Shown here piece after piece: positions 8,373 to 21,641 of a DNA stretch of 64,000 nt. Within the stretch, counting starts at the first letter, position 1, and every line of letters starts with the position of its first letter. Below the pieces are notes generated by a model. That model saw only the letters and a program-made list of their open reading frames with translations, had not been told where the DNA came from and made no database searches. The position numbers and the translations under genes were made by a program. The DNA comes from Synechococcus sp. MVIR-18-1 (GTDB lineage Bacteria > Cyanobacteriota > Cyanobacteriia > PCC-6307 > Cyanobiaceae): positions 2,108,001-2,172,000 of the forward strand of contig NZ_CP047942.1 of the NCBI RefSeq assembly GCF_014279835.1, read 5' to 3'.

Positions 8373-9305
8373 TCAGGCACGGATGGATTTATTTGGATTC
8401 CTGGTATGACTGGCAGAGGCCTTCGCAAGCTCAACGCTCCAACATTGGCCAAAATAAATCACAACACCCACCATCCAAACCCACAAGGTGAGAACCAGAA
8501 CACTGCCAATCACTCCATAGGCCTGAAAGCGAGACCCCAGGGAGAGGATGCTACGACTCACCGCAAGATTAAGAACAGTAAGAGCAAAGCCAATCAATAA
8601 CGAACCTGGGATGAGCGGCCTAAATGGGACTCGACGACTAGGCAGCAAAAATTGAAGCGATAGTGCTGAAAGTGAAAACCCAAAGAATGGAACCATCAAC
8701 CGACCAAATTGCAAGACTGGGATATGAGAAAGGAGAGTCCCAAGCCAAGGGATCGTCAATGACAACTCGGACAAAGCATCAGCAGGAATCATGCGGACAT
8801 TGGCACTGAGCTGATCAAGGACAACCAAGAGTCCTATCAAGATCACAACAAAAAAGGCTTCAAGCCTGTTCCGAATAAACTGAACAGCTTGAAGCTTGAA
8901 GGGCAAGTTTCGCTGTTGGGGTGCAATCACACCATTCCAAAGTCTTTCCGATCCACGTTGCAATGTCAGATATACATTGCCTGCAGTAAGTAACAACACA
9001 CCCGCACCCAGCAAACCAGCGCCAAACCCCTGACGGACTAACTGCATCAGCGTGTTTTGCACAATCACAACTGCTGATGGCGGCAAGACACCACTTGCAT
9101 ACGCAACAATCTTGCTCTCCAAGGCATCTTGCCGCCCAAGAAACCACGAGGCAATTGATAACGAAATCAGCAAAATAGGGAAGATTGACTGCAGCGTGTA
9201 GTAAGCGAATGCAGCACTCAGATCCACACAATCGCACTTCGCCCAACGCAAACAGGCGCACCAAAGGCTACGAACCAACCTTTTCAGTGGTTTATAAGTA
9301 GCCAT
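8373..9305 (-). CDS. YihY/BrkB-type integral membrane protein
   Basis: With the ATG at 9305 (MATYKPLKRLV) the protein is 310 residues. It shows the family order: an amphipathic DLSAAFAYYTLQSIFPILL segment near residue 30, about six membrane segments, and the late 'PGSLLIGFALTVLNLAVS' and 'YGVIGSVLVLTLWVWMVGVVIYFGQ' helices. The family was once annotated as ribonuclease BN, wrongly; its function is not settled. The open frame extends to 9365, but that would place the start inside the rRNA terminator hairpin, so 9305 is preferred. C-terminal residues are basic. Confidence 0.88.
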   Translation of the reverse strand: MATYKPLKRLVRSLWCACLRWAKCDCVDLSAAFAYYTLQSIFPILLISLSIASWFLGRQDALESKIVAYASGVLPPSAVVIVQNTLMQLVRQGFGAGLLGAGVLLLTAGNVYLTLQRGSERLWNGVIAPQQRNLPFKLQAVQFIRNRLEAFFVVILIGLLVVLDQLSANVRMIPADALSELSLTIPWLGTLLSHIPVLQFGRLMVPFFGFSLSALSLQFLLPSRRVPFRPLIPGSLLIGFALTVLNLAVSRSILSLGSRFQAYGVIGSVLVLTLWVWMVGVVIYFGQCWSVELAKASASHTRNPNKSIRA

Positions 9306-9352
9306 GGCAGGTGCTGGCACCAATGAATACCAAACTAACAAGACAATAAGCA

Positions 9353-9382
9353 CAAAAAAAGCCACCCCTTCAAGGGATGGCT
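9353..9382 (-). terminator. Terminator of the rRNA operon
   Basis: On the minus strand, AGCCATCCCTT pairs with AAGGGGTGGCT (9360-9382) and is followed by a run of seven T (plus-strand A run 9353-9360). It lies 21 bases after the 5S gene and ends the rrn transcript. Confidence 0.88.
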
Positions 9383-9402
9383 TTCTTCGTTTGGAATGTT
9401 TT

Positions 9403-9521
9403 TACCTGGCATCGAGCTATTTTCTCAGGGGGCTACCCCCCAAATATCGTCGCCGCTGCTGCGTTTCACAACCGAGTTCGAGATGGATCGGAGTGGTTCC
9501 ACAGCGCTATGGACACCAGGA
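9403..9521 (-). rRNA. rrf: 5S ribosomal RNA
   Basis: About 119 nt. The 5' end reads TCCTGGTGTC and the 3' end GATGCCAGGT, which pair to form helix I. The conserved CCCGAACTCGG-type loop is present as CGAACTCGGTTGTGAAACG on the minus strand. It is the last gene of the rrn operon, about 115 bases after the 23S gene. Confidence 0.93.
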
Positions 9522-9635
9522 TAGAAAATTCCCAAGGTTTGACCCCTGAGAACTGCATAGCGGCATCAACTCAACTTTCGTTTTATTGATGCAATCTGGA
9601 TTAAATAAAGTCTTTAAAGGCAAGAACCAAGTGTT

Positions 9636-12499
<2,864 letters not shown>

Positions 12500-12917
12500 A
12501 ATGTATCTCCAACACGCTTGCTGTCGTTGAAACAGATTCTTCTAACTTCTACAAGTAGAAATTAAAATCAAACTCTCAAATGCTCGACACATTTGAAAGA
12601 ACATGCTGGAGTCTCGGCTCTTGCTTAGAATTAACACCATCCCATCGTGAATTAACACTCAAGAATGATGCATCCATAAAGATGCTTTATTCTTTCCAGA
12701 CTTACTATGCAGTTGTCAAGGTTCGGCCAGACATCAAAACAATGCATTGATCTCTCAATACATTGCATCGAGCCCAGCATCCTATCAATTAAACATCATG
12801 GAATCATTTCCATGCCTTAAAATGACAAGAAGCTAGGGTCATCTAGCGGACACATCTAAATCACAATCCATACGAGTTCATACTCCAGGCTTTGGAGATG
12901 GGGATTTTGGTAGTCAG
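12500..12917 (-). other. 23S-proximal part of the rRNA internal transcribed spacer
   Basis: 418 bases between tRNA-Ala and 23S, AT-rich, with no convincing ORF. It carries the processing-stem flank of 23S and the CTTGCTGTCG and ACATTTGAAAGAACATG segments that probably belong to the RNase III stem and box elements. The remaining spacer (13074-13258) lies between 16S and tRNA-Ile. Confidence 0.7.
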
Positions 12918-12990
12918 TGGAGGTTAGGAGACTCGAACTCCTGACATCCTGCTTGCAAAGCAGGCGCTCTACCAACTGAGCTAAACCCCC
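12918..12990 (-). tRNA. tRNA-Ala (TGC)
   Basis: 73 nt in the rrn spacer. Acceptor GGGGGTT/AACCTCC, D arm TAGCTCAGTTGGTAGAGC, anticodon loop TTTGCAA with anticodon TGC, and T arm GGAGTTCGAGTCTCC. CCA is not encoded. Confidence 0.96.
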
Positions 12991-12999
12991 TACACCGAA

Positions 13000-13073
<74 letters not shown>

Positions 13074-13258
13074 AGGAGTCTCATCCCTAATGGGTTGTGA
13101 ACTAGACAAAGTTTAGGAACTAAAAATCTCCACTAAGCAGAGATCCATTGCTGGATTCTCTTAGCTTCAAAGTTGAGGTACCGATCGACCTAAGGTGACA
13201 GGATTTTGGCCTAAGAATAAATAAACTCAGACATCAAAATCGTTGTTTGTCTCCCTGT

Positions 13259-14742
<1,484 letters not shown>

Positions 14743-15345
14743 AGATCAATCCCTTTTGGCTCTCACCTCAGATTGACTTGCTTCACCCACTCCACAGCAC
14801 TGGCGTACTGCTTGCAGTTGTCGCACCCTTCCTCTGACAGAAGGATTCACAAGAGTGCAAATCTAGAATTTCTTCCTCGTTTGACTTTCCAGGATCTCAG
14901 ATCCGGTCGTTGCTCCACATTGCGCACACCGACAACAAAAAGGTTCGTGAAAACCTTCAAGTTGTAAGCACAATGCTTCGACGCAACTAAAATTTTGTTG
15001 ACGGGACCTCACACCTCTATCGCAATATCATTTAGCTCTCATTAAAACCTTGCGGTCCTAACTCAAACTAAACGCGATAAAAGCGTCAGTTCCTAAACTT
15101 TTCGGTTGTCCAGGTTCTAGCTTTGCGTCCCCTTTCAGAGACGGTCGGCCTGCGGTCTCGCGACCGCCTTTGAAACTTACAACATCGTGGGATCGCTCCC
15201 TCAATCTCGTAAGAACCCCCAGAACACTCCAAGCTTTCGCTCTTTACGTCCCGCGGCTGCGCGTCGGAGCAGTGCTCCCCTGCGCAGTCCAAAATCATAA
15301 CCCAATCACTGCCCTTTTCGCAACTCTCACTCTTCCTTCAGCATC
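14743..15345 (-). promoter_or_regulatory. rRNA operon leader and promoter region
   Basis: A 600-bp gap between 16S and the inositol-phosphatase-like gene, both on the minus strand. The 250 bp next to 16S should be the transcribed leader. On the minus strand I see an AT-rich stretch at about 15010-15050 (TTTTAATGAGAGCTAAATG then ATATTGCGATAGAGG) that could hold the promoter, but no unambiguous -35/-10 pair. The short open frames here overlap each other and have no convincing ribosome sites; I reject them as genes. Confidence 0.5.
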
Positions 15346-16152
15346 TCAAGACTTGAGCAGAAACTCTCCCCAGGGCGCCAAGCGTTCCAGCTGCTTCCGA
15401 GAGCCCGCAGCCACCACAGGGAAGCCCATCTCCGAAAGATCACGACCTGGTTCCAAATGAGCGGGGTGAGGGCCCAGCCAGATCAGCGGGCAGTCCAGTT
15501 CCGTGAGCACGAGCCAAGCTGCTGCTAGATCCCAAATTTTCGGAGTGGCCTCGAGCGCACCCGCGGTTTGGCCCATCGCCACACTGACCAAATTGAGGCT
15601 TGCTACACCCAAGAGACGAATTTTTCCAGGAAAGGACTGATCGGGCCTTTTTTGGAGAATACGAATCGATCGACTGCAAAGCGATACGCAAGAGCTTCCA
15701 GCCGCAACCCTGCTCTCAGGGGTCAAACGTTTTTGATTCCGCCAAGCCCCTTGTCCTCGAATTGCAACGATCCGCTGGCGCAAGGATGGGATGTCGAGAA
15801 ACGCCTCCGCTGGCTCTCCATCGACGAATCTTGCAATCGAAATAGCCCAGTAGGGAATCCCAGCAGCAAAATTGGTGGTGCCATCCAACGGATCAACCAC
15901 CCAGTACGCAGGAGTCGTCGGACACTGCTGACTTCCCTCTTCGCTGAGCACACCCTCGCCAGGGGCAATCTCGGCTAGTCCCTCAACGAAGGCAGCATCA
16001 CTCCATCGATCACAGGCTGTGATCAGGGTTCCATCAGGTTTGACATCAGACACGATGTGACCAAAATCATTGCGCTGACGTTCAGCGACCCGATCGATCA
16101 GGCGATGCACTCTCTGCAGTTGCTGGGGAGTAAGCGGATCGGGCACCCTCAA
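15346..16152 (-). CDS. Inositol monophosphatase family protein
   Basis: A 268-residue Mg2+-dependent phosphatase fold. It has the family's metal-binding motifs: GVLSEEG (about 67-73), WVVDPLDGTTNF (about 83-94) and a C-terminal KIWDLAAAWLVLTE (about 205-218). Substrates across the family include inositol phosphate, histidinol phosphate, PAP and fructose bisphosphate; the substrate here cannot be assigned. The start abuts the stop of the TolC-like gene, so it is the last gene of a four-gene minus-strand cluster. Confidence 0.88.
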   Translation of the reverse strand: MRVPDPLTPQQLQRVHRLIDRVAERQRNDFGHIVSDVKPDGTLITACDRWSDAAFVEGLAEIAPGEGVLSEEGSQQCPTTPAYWVVDPLDGTTNFAAGIPYWAISIARFVDGEPAEAFLDIPSLRQRIVAIRGQGAWRNQKRLTPESRVAAGSSCVSLCSRSIRILQKRPDQSFPGKIRLLGVASLNLVSVAMGQTAGALEATPKIWDLAAAWLVLTELDCPLIWLGPHPAHLEPGRDLSEMGFPVVAAGSRKQLERLAPWGEFLLKS

Positions 16153-17889
16153 TCAGCCTTGAAGGACAGGAACAGGAGCTTCACAAGCAGGACGATTAGG
16201 TTGCGGCTCAATAGGAATATCAAGATCGACTTGATTTGGCTTTGTAGCAGGCAGATTTAGAGCTGGGCAAGCCAGCACTTGATCAAGACCAGTACGACGT
16301 CGTAGTTCAGCAATACTGACGTTGTAATCGGTGATCGCGTTGGCGTAACTCACCTCGGCTTTTGTGAGGTCACGCTGCGTGTCCACAACCTCACGTTGGG
16401 TGGTTACACCGGCTTGAAAGCGCAGACGAGCCAAGCGCAGTGACTCAGCCGTTGAGAGAACCTCGCTAGCGGAAGTATGGATATTTTGCGACGCTTTACG
16501 AAGGCTGAAAAAGCTGTCCTCAACCTCAGAACGTATGCGATCCCGCTCTGAGGCAAAATTGAATTTGCTCTCTTCAGCGCGCTGCTTGTTTTGACGATAT
16601 TGAGCACGGGCTCGCCCACCATCAAATATGGCCCAAGTAGCGTTTAAACCAACAGCATTGCTGTAGTTCCAGTTGTAATCATCCATATCAATCGAGCCAG
16701 ATTTGTTGGCTTGCCCTTGGTTCCTACTTGTATCAAACCGATTAAAAATACTCAGAACTGGCTGAACGGCAGCAAGTGCTGCATTGGCATTGCTGTTATT
16801 GATTGAGATATCGAGAATGAACTGATCCAGTTCTTCCCGAAACGCATACGCCGCGATAATGCTTTCTTGCAGTGATGGTTGCCAAATTCCGAGCACGCGA
16901 GAGGGATTCGCTGCTGTAGGGGTGACATCCTGTGGTAGAGCAAGCAGCGCAGCTAAGGCTCTGCGGGCCTGGGATTGACCAGCCAAACCATCGGTGAGAA
17001 CTAATCGGTCTCTGGATAACTGCGTTTGCGCTTCCAACACTTCCAGTTTGGTCGCGACTCCAGCCTGATAACGAGCACGTGCATCACGCAGGCTGACAAG
17101 CGAAGCGCGCACCGATTGCTGTCCAATCCGGACCTGTTCATCCTGACGCTGCAGTTGGAAATAAGCCGTAGAAGCTCGAAGCCTGAGTTCTCTCAAGGCA
17201 ATGAGATAGGCATCACTGGCCTTCTCAAAGTTGTCACGGGCTGCAGAGATTTGGGGAACTCGTGCAGGATCGATCAAATTCCACTGCACTTGAGCAGAGA
17301 AACTGGCCGACCAGCGTTTTGTGTAGGTATTGGGGTCCCTCTCAAGAAGCGGCTCTCCTGTTAAGGGGTTCTGTTCAGGAGTGGCAAGAAATTTAGGGTT
17401 TCGATATTGCTCACCCTCTAGATATTGAGGCAGACCATTTGCTGTGAGATTCACAGTGGGGTACCAAGCTGAAATCGCAGCAAGAACTCCTGATTTGGCC
17501 TGTTCAACCTGACTTGCAGCAGCCTTCAAGCTGGGGTTATTGACTTCAACAATTTGCTCTACTTCTTGAAGAGTTAAAGGACGTAATTCGCGAATCGTGA
17601 CGTGAGAAGGGAGATCGGGTAGAGCAAGACTATCTGGTGATTTCAGCGCATCCAAATCCTCAGGAAGCGTTGTCGCAGCAGGAGGCATGACCGATGGATC
17701 GGCCTTAGGTCGTGATCCTTTGACATCGAGAGCATTGGGGAGGGTCGACTGATCCATCAGTGACGACTCAGCCAATGATGGTTCAGAGGAGGGGGACTCG
17801 CCCTCCTCAATCTGAGCAAAGGCAGTCGAAACTGCAAAAACAGGCAAACAACCTGCAACTAGAAAAATATGAGCAGCTGTCCGAAGCAC
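16153..17889 (-). CDS. TolC-family outer membrane efflux channel
   Basis: A 578-residue exported protein with a signal peptide (about 1-25, ending AFA) and a low-complexity Ser/Glu/Pro linker (about 28-100). Two OEP repeats follow: the first from LTLQEVEQIVEVNNPSLKAA to GVATKLEVLEAQTQLSRDRL (about 107-300), the second with GVTTQREVVDTQRDLTKAEVSYANA (about 500-525; residues GVTTQREVVDTQ, then DLTKAEVSYANA). Such channels connect inner-membrane exporters to the outside. No inner-membrane or adaptor partner is adjacent, as is common for the general-purpose cyanobacterial TolC. Confidence 0.92.
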   Translation of the reverse strand: MLRTAAHIFLVAGCLPVFAVSTAFAQIEEGESPSSEPSLAESSLMDQSTLPNALDVKGSRPKADPSVMPPAATTLPEDLDALKSPDSLALPDLPSHVTIRELRPLTLQEVEQIVEVNNPSLKAAASQVEQAKSGVLAAISAWYPTVNLTANGLPQYLEGEQYRNPKFLATPEQNPLTGEPLLERDPNTYTKRWSASFSAQVQWNLIDPARVPQISAARDNFEKASDAYLIALRELRLRASTAYFQLQRQDEQVRIGQQSVRASLVSLRDARARYQAGVATKLEVLEAQTQLSRDRLVLTDGLAGQSQARRALAALLALPQDVTPTAANPSRVLGIWQPSLQESIIAAYAFREELDQFILDISINNSNANAALAAVQPVLSIFNRFDTSRNQGQANKSGSIDMDDYNWNYSNAVGLNATWAIFDGGRARAQYRQNKQRAEESKFNFASERDRIRSEVEDSFFSLRKASQNIHTSASEVLSTAESLRLARLRFQAGVTTQREVVDTQRDLTKAEVSYANAITDYNVSIAELRRRTGLDQVLACPALNLPATKPNQVDLDIPIEPQPNRPACEAPVPVLQG

Positions 17890-17913
17890 AACAAAACTGG
17901 AACTCAGCGGAGC

Positions 17914-19326
17914 TTAAGTGCTTTTCTCAAGGGAACCGAGTGCAGAGGCCACGATTTCAGCTGCTCCATGCACGATTCGCACCGAAACCGGCAAACTTGC
18001 CCGCAATTGATCCAAGGTCATGTCATCTAAAAACACAGGATCGCCTTGACGGAGCATGACGGAAGGCAGCAAAAGCTGCTCACCAAGGTCCTGATCTAAC
18101 AGGCCATCAAGGAGGTCTTGTCCCGTTAGCAAGCCAGTCACAACCTGATCTTGCCCCCAGTAAGGGCTCGGGAGGCCATGCAAGGTCAACTGAACACCCT
18201 CCACTGCATTAAGCCTCTTCAGAACAGGTTCCAGGGCGGTTTCGACCAAACGTCCAACCACCCAGCTGCTCTTCACTGGTTTCTCAACAGACTGGGGGAG
18301 ATTGATGGTGGCTTCATCCAACGCAGCGAGGAACGCTCGGATACTGCCAACCCCATTTTCCTGCTGAGGGAAGTCTTCGTAGCTCGCGCGCGAGGGCAAC
18401 GACAAGCCAGCAATCAGGTACCACTCATCCGAAAGCCAGACAAAATTGCTCTCCAAACTGGCCCGAAACTTTGTCTGAAGAGGTTCCACCGCTGCAATCA
18501 CCTTTCTGGCATCCTCTGGAGTGACAGCACGAAGGCCATCAGCTGCTGGCCTGAACCGGGTCAGGCCCACAGGAACAACGGCGACAGAGAGAACTGCCGG
18601 CCACTCACCGCCTCCAAATTGAGCCAAATCCTGAATGGTGCGTAGCAATGCAGCTCCATCGTTTTGATCAGGACAGACCACCACCTGCGCGTGGATCTGA
18701 AGATCACGTTCAGAGAACCAGGCCAGCTGCTGCAGGAGCTGACCTGCTCGTGGATTCTGCAAAAGGCTCGAGCGCAGATCGGGATCAGTGGCATGGACAG
18801 AAACAAATAAGGGCGACAGACGCTGTTGTTCGATCCTTTGCCAATCGGCATCACTGAGATTCGTCAGGGTGAGATAGGAGCCGTAAAGAAAACTCAAGCG
18901 ATAGTCGTCGTCCTTGAGGTAGAGGCTGCTGCGATGGCCGGGTGGCTGCTGATCGATGAAGCAGAACGCACAGGCATTGCTGCACTGACGCAATCCATCG
19001 AACAATGCTTCTGTGAAGGCCAAACCCAGGCCGTCATCCACATCCTTTTCCAGATCCAGCTGATGGAGCACCCCTGCTGCATCGCGAATCTCTAAGTGCA
19101 ACTCCTCCTCAACGATCAAATAGCGGTAATCGATCAGATCTCTGGGACGGACGCCATTAATGCTCAACAACTGATCGCCGGGCTCAAAGCCAAGGTCCTC
19201 TCCAATCGATCCCGGCTCGACCGATGCCACCACAGCCGGTGCGGGCTGGCGGGAGCCACGATCTGGATCAAGAGCCGCAACAGCCACACCGGCAGAAGGT
19301 TCATTCCACACGGAGCTGTCGGTCAA
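17914..19326 (-). CDS. Radical SAM-like FeS protein with PDZ domain, TIGR03279 family
   Basis: A 470-residue protein starting at TTG (19326). An N-terminal PDZ-like domain (about 25-85: VASVEPGSIGEDLGFEPGD; LLSINGVRPRDLIDYRYL) is followed by a three-Cys cluster, CSNACAFCF (about 114-122), and a DUF512-type C-terminus (SSWVVGRLVETALEPVLKRL; DDMTLDQLRASL). This combination matches TIGR03279, cyanobacterial/chloroplast proteins of unknown reaction. It lies 6 bp after uppP and 24 bp before tolC on the same strand. Confidence 0.9.
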   Translation of the reverse strand: MTDSSVWNEPSAGVAVAALDPDRGSRQPAPAVVASVEPGSIGEDLGFEPGDQLLSINGVRPRDLIDYRYLIVEEELHLEIRDAAGVLHQLDLEKDVDDGLGLAFTEALFDGLRQCSNACAFCFIDQQPPGHRSSLYLKDDDYRLSFLYGSYLTLTNLSDADWQRIEQQRLSPLFVSVHATDPDLRSSLLQNPRAGQLLQQLAWFSERDLQIHAQVVVCPDQNDGAALLRTIQDLAQFGGGEWPAVLSVAVVPVGLTRFRPAADGLRAVTPEDARKVIAAVEPLQTKFRASLESNFVWLSDEWYLIAGLSLPSRASYEDFPQQENGVGSIRAFLAALDEATINLPQSVEKPVKSSWVVGRLVETALEPVLKRLNAVEGVQLTLHGLPSPYWGQDQVVTGLLTGQDLLDGLLDQDLGEQLLLPSVMLRQGDPVFLDDMTLDQLRASLPVSVRIVHGAAEIVASALGSLEKST

Positions 19327-19332
19327 CTCCGA

Positions 19333-20184
19333 TCAGTTTGATGCCGAACCAGACCACCAGACCAAAAGGAGCACACCAAAGAGCAACCTATACACAACAA
19401 AAATCCAGGTGCTGTGGCTCTGGAGATATTTAATGAGCCAGTCGATGGCCAGCCATGACACCACTGCGGCAGAACAGATCCCCACAAAAACAGGCAAAAC
19501 TCCCCCCACGCTGGGCTCTGAAAAGGCGTCCTTCAATTCCACCAATCCTGCGATCGTGATGGCAGGAATCCCTAACAAAAAAGAGAAGCGAGCGGCATCC
19601 TCCCTCTTCCATCCATCAAATAGTGATGCCGTCAGCGTGCTTCCGGAACGAGAAACACCTGGGATCAAAGCCAGGACTTGAGCCAAGCCAACCACCAGAC
19701 CATCGCGTCCTTTCACCTGTGTGAGCTGCTTCAATCGCGGCCCCAGCCGTTCAGCGAGACCCAACAAAAGCGCCATCACAATCGAGACCACAGCAATGGC
19801 AGGAACACTTCGCAAAGGGGAGGTTGCATAGCTAGGCCAAAACAATTTGATGCAAAAACCAGCAATCAAAATGGGCACGGTGCCGATCGCCATCGCAACT
19901 CCAAGTCGGGCCTCAGGCTCACGCCATTGACCGCGCCTCACTGCTCTACTGATGCCTTTGAGAACTCCCGCCAAATCAGCACGGAAGTAGGCAATGACAG
20001 CCATGATGCTGCCCAGTTGAATCACCGCGGTTACCGAAACGCCAGGGTCGCCCCATCCGGCAAGAACAGGAACAACCTTGAGGTGGGCCGTGCTGCTAAT
20101 TGGCAGAAATTCCGTTAGGCCCTGCACGACACCGAGCACAAAATCACGCCAACAGGCCTCAAGCAGTCCAGGATCTGTCGACAA
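19333..20184 (-). CDS. uppP: Undecaprenyl-diphosphatase
   Basis: A 283-residue polytopic enzyme that recycles undecaprenyl diphosphate to the monophosphate carrier for peptidoglycan and polysaccharide synthesis; it also confers bacitracin tolerance in other bacteria. Both catalytic signatures are present: GLTEFLPISSTAHL (about 21-34) and PGVSRSGSTL (about 164-173). About eight membrane segments. The start is TTG at 20184; no ATG precedes the first motif in frame. First gene of the uppP-TIGR03279-tolC-IMPase run. Confidence 0.95.
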   Translation of the reverse strand: MSTDPGLLEACWRDFVLGVVQGLTEFLPISSTAHLKVVPVLAGWGDPGVSVTAVIQLGSIMAVIAYFRADLAGVLKGISRAVRRGQWREPEARLGVAMAIGTVPILIAGFCIKLFWPSYATSPLRSVPAIAVVSIVMALLLGLAERLGPRLKQLTQVKGRDGLVVGLAQVLALIPGVSRSGSTLTASLFDGWKREDAARFSFLLGIPAITIAGLVELKDAFSEPSVGGVLPVFVGICSAAVVSWLAIDWLIKYLQSHSTWIFVVYRLLFGVLLLVWWSGSASN

Positions 20185-20407
20185 AGTGCTCTTCGGCGTG
20201 AGTGATACGACTATGCGCCATTACGCACAAAAAGACAGGTGTTTAAGACCACGAGATAGGCGACATTTTCATCATTACTTGGGCGCCAGATCCCGAAGAT
20301 GGCTTCAAATCTTCTAATCTTCGAGTCCTTTCGTTACCTCATCCGGGGAAGCCCTTTTGCTGAGTGGTCTGATTCAGACGCCATCAACAGAGACGAAGAC
20401 CCTGGAG

Positions 20408-21103
20408 ATGTCCCAGGGTCCAACGTTTTCGTTACCTCGCTCGCTGTCATTATGGGCAGGGGCTTTGGTTGTTCTACCGGTCTTTCTTCAGGCGCCCTGG
20501 GTGCGCGTTCACCCCTTTAGTTCTTGTCTATTCACCGCAATTCTTCTAGCAACAGGGATAGTGGCGGTACAGCTTGGCGATACATCTTGGAAGCAATCCG
20601 GAACCCTGTTGGTTGGATTCAGTGGGAGTTGGCTTGCTGGCACGCTGTTTTGGGGATGGCTTCGCATGCATCCGGTCTTGCATATCCCTGTGGAGGCCAT
20701 TGCCCTACCGCTAGCCATTGGCGGGCTTAACAGTCGCTGGAAGTTGAGCTGCTCCTTTTACCTAGCTTCACTTCTAGGCACAGCCATTACTGACATCACA
20801 ATGGCTCTGACCGGGGTGATGTCGTTTTGGCCAGAAGTTGTTAATGCCTCATCAAACGAAGCCCCTCATCTCCTCAACGAAGCAGCAAAGTTGGTTTTAC
20901 AACCAACGTCTCTCTTGATCCTTGTTTCAGCCGCAGGGCTTGTTCTGTGGTTGGCAAAGCAGTTTTGGACCCAAGCAGCAAGGCCTTCAGAGCATCAAAA
21001 GGCTTGGAGCGTGGCAGCTGCTGTCCTCTCCACCACCATCTTGATCGATGCATTGTTTCTCGTGCTCTCCCTGTCAGTTCCAAGTCTGAGCGGTCTGATC
21101 TGA
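20408..21103 (+). CDS. DUF3120 family membrane protein
   Basis: A 231-residue polytopic protein with about six to seven membrane segments. Blocks such as AGTLFWGWLRMHPVLHIPVEA and YLASLLGTAITDITMALTGV (the first about 78-98) agree with my memory of DUF3120, a cyanobacteria-restricted family of unknown function. The frame is open to a TTG at 20357, but the ATG at 20408 (MSQGPTFSL) places the first membrane segment normally. The 220 bp upstream, shared with the divergent uppP, has no other gene. Confidence 0.8.
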   Translation: MSQGPTFSLPRSLSLWAGALVVLPVFLQAPWVRVHPFSSCLFTAILLATGIVAVQLGDTSWKQSGTLLVGFSGSWLAGTLFWGWLRMHPVLHIPVEAIALPLAIGGLNSRWKLSCSFYLASLLGTAITDITMALTGVMSFWPEVVNASSNEAPHLLNEAAKLVLQPTSLLILVSAAGLVLWLAKQFWTQAARPSEHQKAWSVAAAVLSTTILIDALFLVLSLSVPSLSGLI

Positions 21104-21215
21104 AACGAACTGCGAACGCCTGACAGTGCTGAGGCAGCAAAAGGGTTCTGCACTTGTAAGGTTTCCGTACCGGCGCTGCCGGAAGTTCAGTTCCGAATCC
21201 CGACGGAGAGTTCAG

Positions 21216-21593
21216 ATGAAGCGCCTGTTGTCCTGGCTGACGGGCTTGGTAGTGATCGGTGGCCTATTGATAGGCCTTCTCGTTCCCCCCAGTGTTTCTG
21301 CCGCTGAGATCAGAAATGTCGCAGACGACAAACTCGCCGAACGCGGCGACAAGGTTGATTTAAACAATTCCTCGGTGCGTCGCTTTCAGCAATTCCCTGG
21401 GATGTATCCCACGTTCGCGGGAAAGATTGTTCTCGGTGGTCCCTACGAGAACGTCGATGACGTTCTGGATCTAGACCTTTCAGAGCGTCAGAAAGAATTG
21501 TTTGAGAAATACCGCGACAATTTCGTGGTCACAGCTCCATCGATTGCTCTCAACGAAGGCTTCGATCGCATCAACGACGGTCAGTACCGTTGA
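21216..21593 (+). CDS. psbU: Photosystem II 12-kDa extrinsic protein PsbU
   Basis: A 125-residue precursor. The signal peptide MKRLLSWLTGLVVIGGLLIG and following residues end at SVSA; mature lumenal PsbU begins AEIRNVADDKLAERGDKVDL. A helix-hairpin-helix core follows (FQQFPGMYPTFAGKIVLGGP, then YENVDDVLDL). PsbU caps the oxygen-evolving complex and stabilises the Mn cluster and chloride. The frame is open to 21126, but the ATG at 21216 with GGAGAG upstream gives the correct signal peptide. It is closed by a hairpin terminator. Confidence 0.96.
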   Translation: MKRLLSWLTGLVVIGGLLIGLLVPPSVSAAEIRNVADDKLAERGDKVDLNNSSVRRFQQFPGMYPTFAGKIVLGGPYENVDDVLDLDLSERQKELFEKYRDNFVVTAPSIALNEGFDRINDGQYR

Positions 21594-21609
21594 CGTTGAC
21601 CCAAGCTTG

Positions 21610-21635
21610 AACCGCCAGGAGCGCTGGCGGTTTTT
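21610..21635 (+). terminator. Terminator of psbU
   Basis: AACCGCCAG (21610-21618) pairs with CTGGCGGTT (21624-21632) around a five-base loop, followed by a T run to 21635. It lies between the psbU stop and the nadB start. Confidence 0.88.
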
Positions 21636-21641
21636 GCTCCT

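Noticed and set aside
9306-9365. 20-codon N-terminal extension of the YihY/BrkB gene
   Set aside because: It would begin within the rRNA terminator hairpin and no conserved block needs it; the ATG at 9305 is a better start.
15086-15460. 70-codon minus-strand and 96-codon plus-strand open frames upstream of the rRNA operon
   Set aside because: They overlap each other on opposite strands, lie in the rrn leader/promoter area and partly in the IMPase gene, and have no ribosome site or family resemblance.
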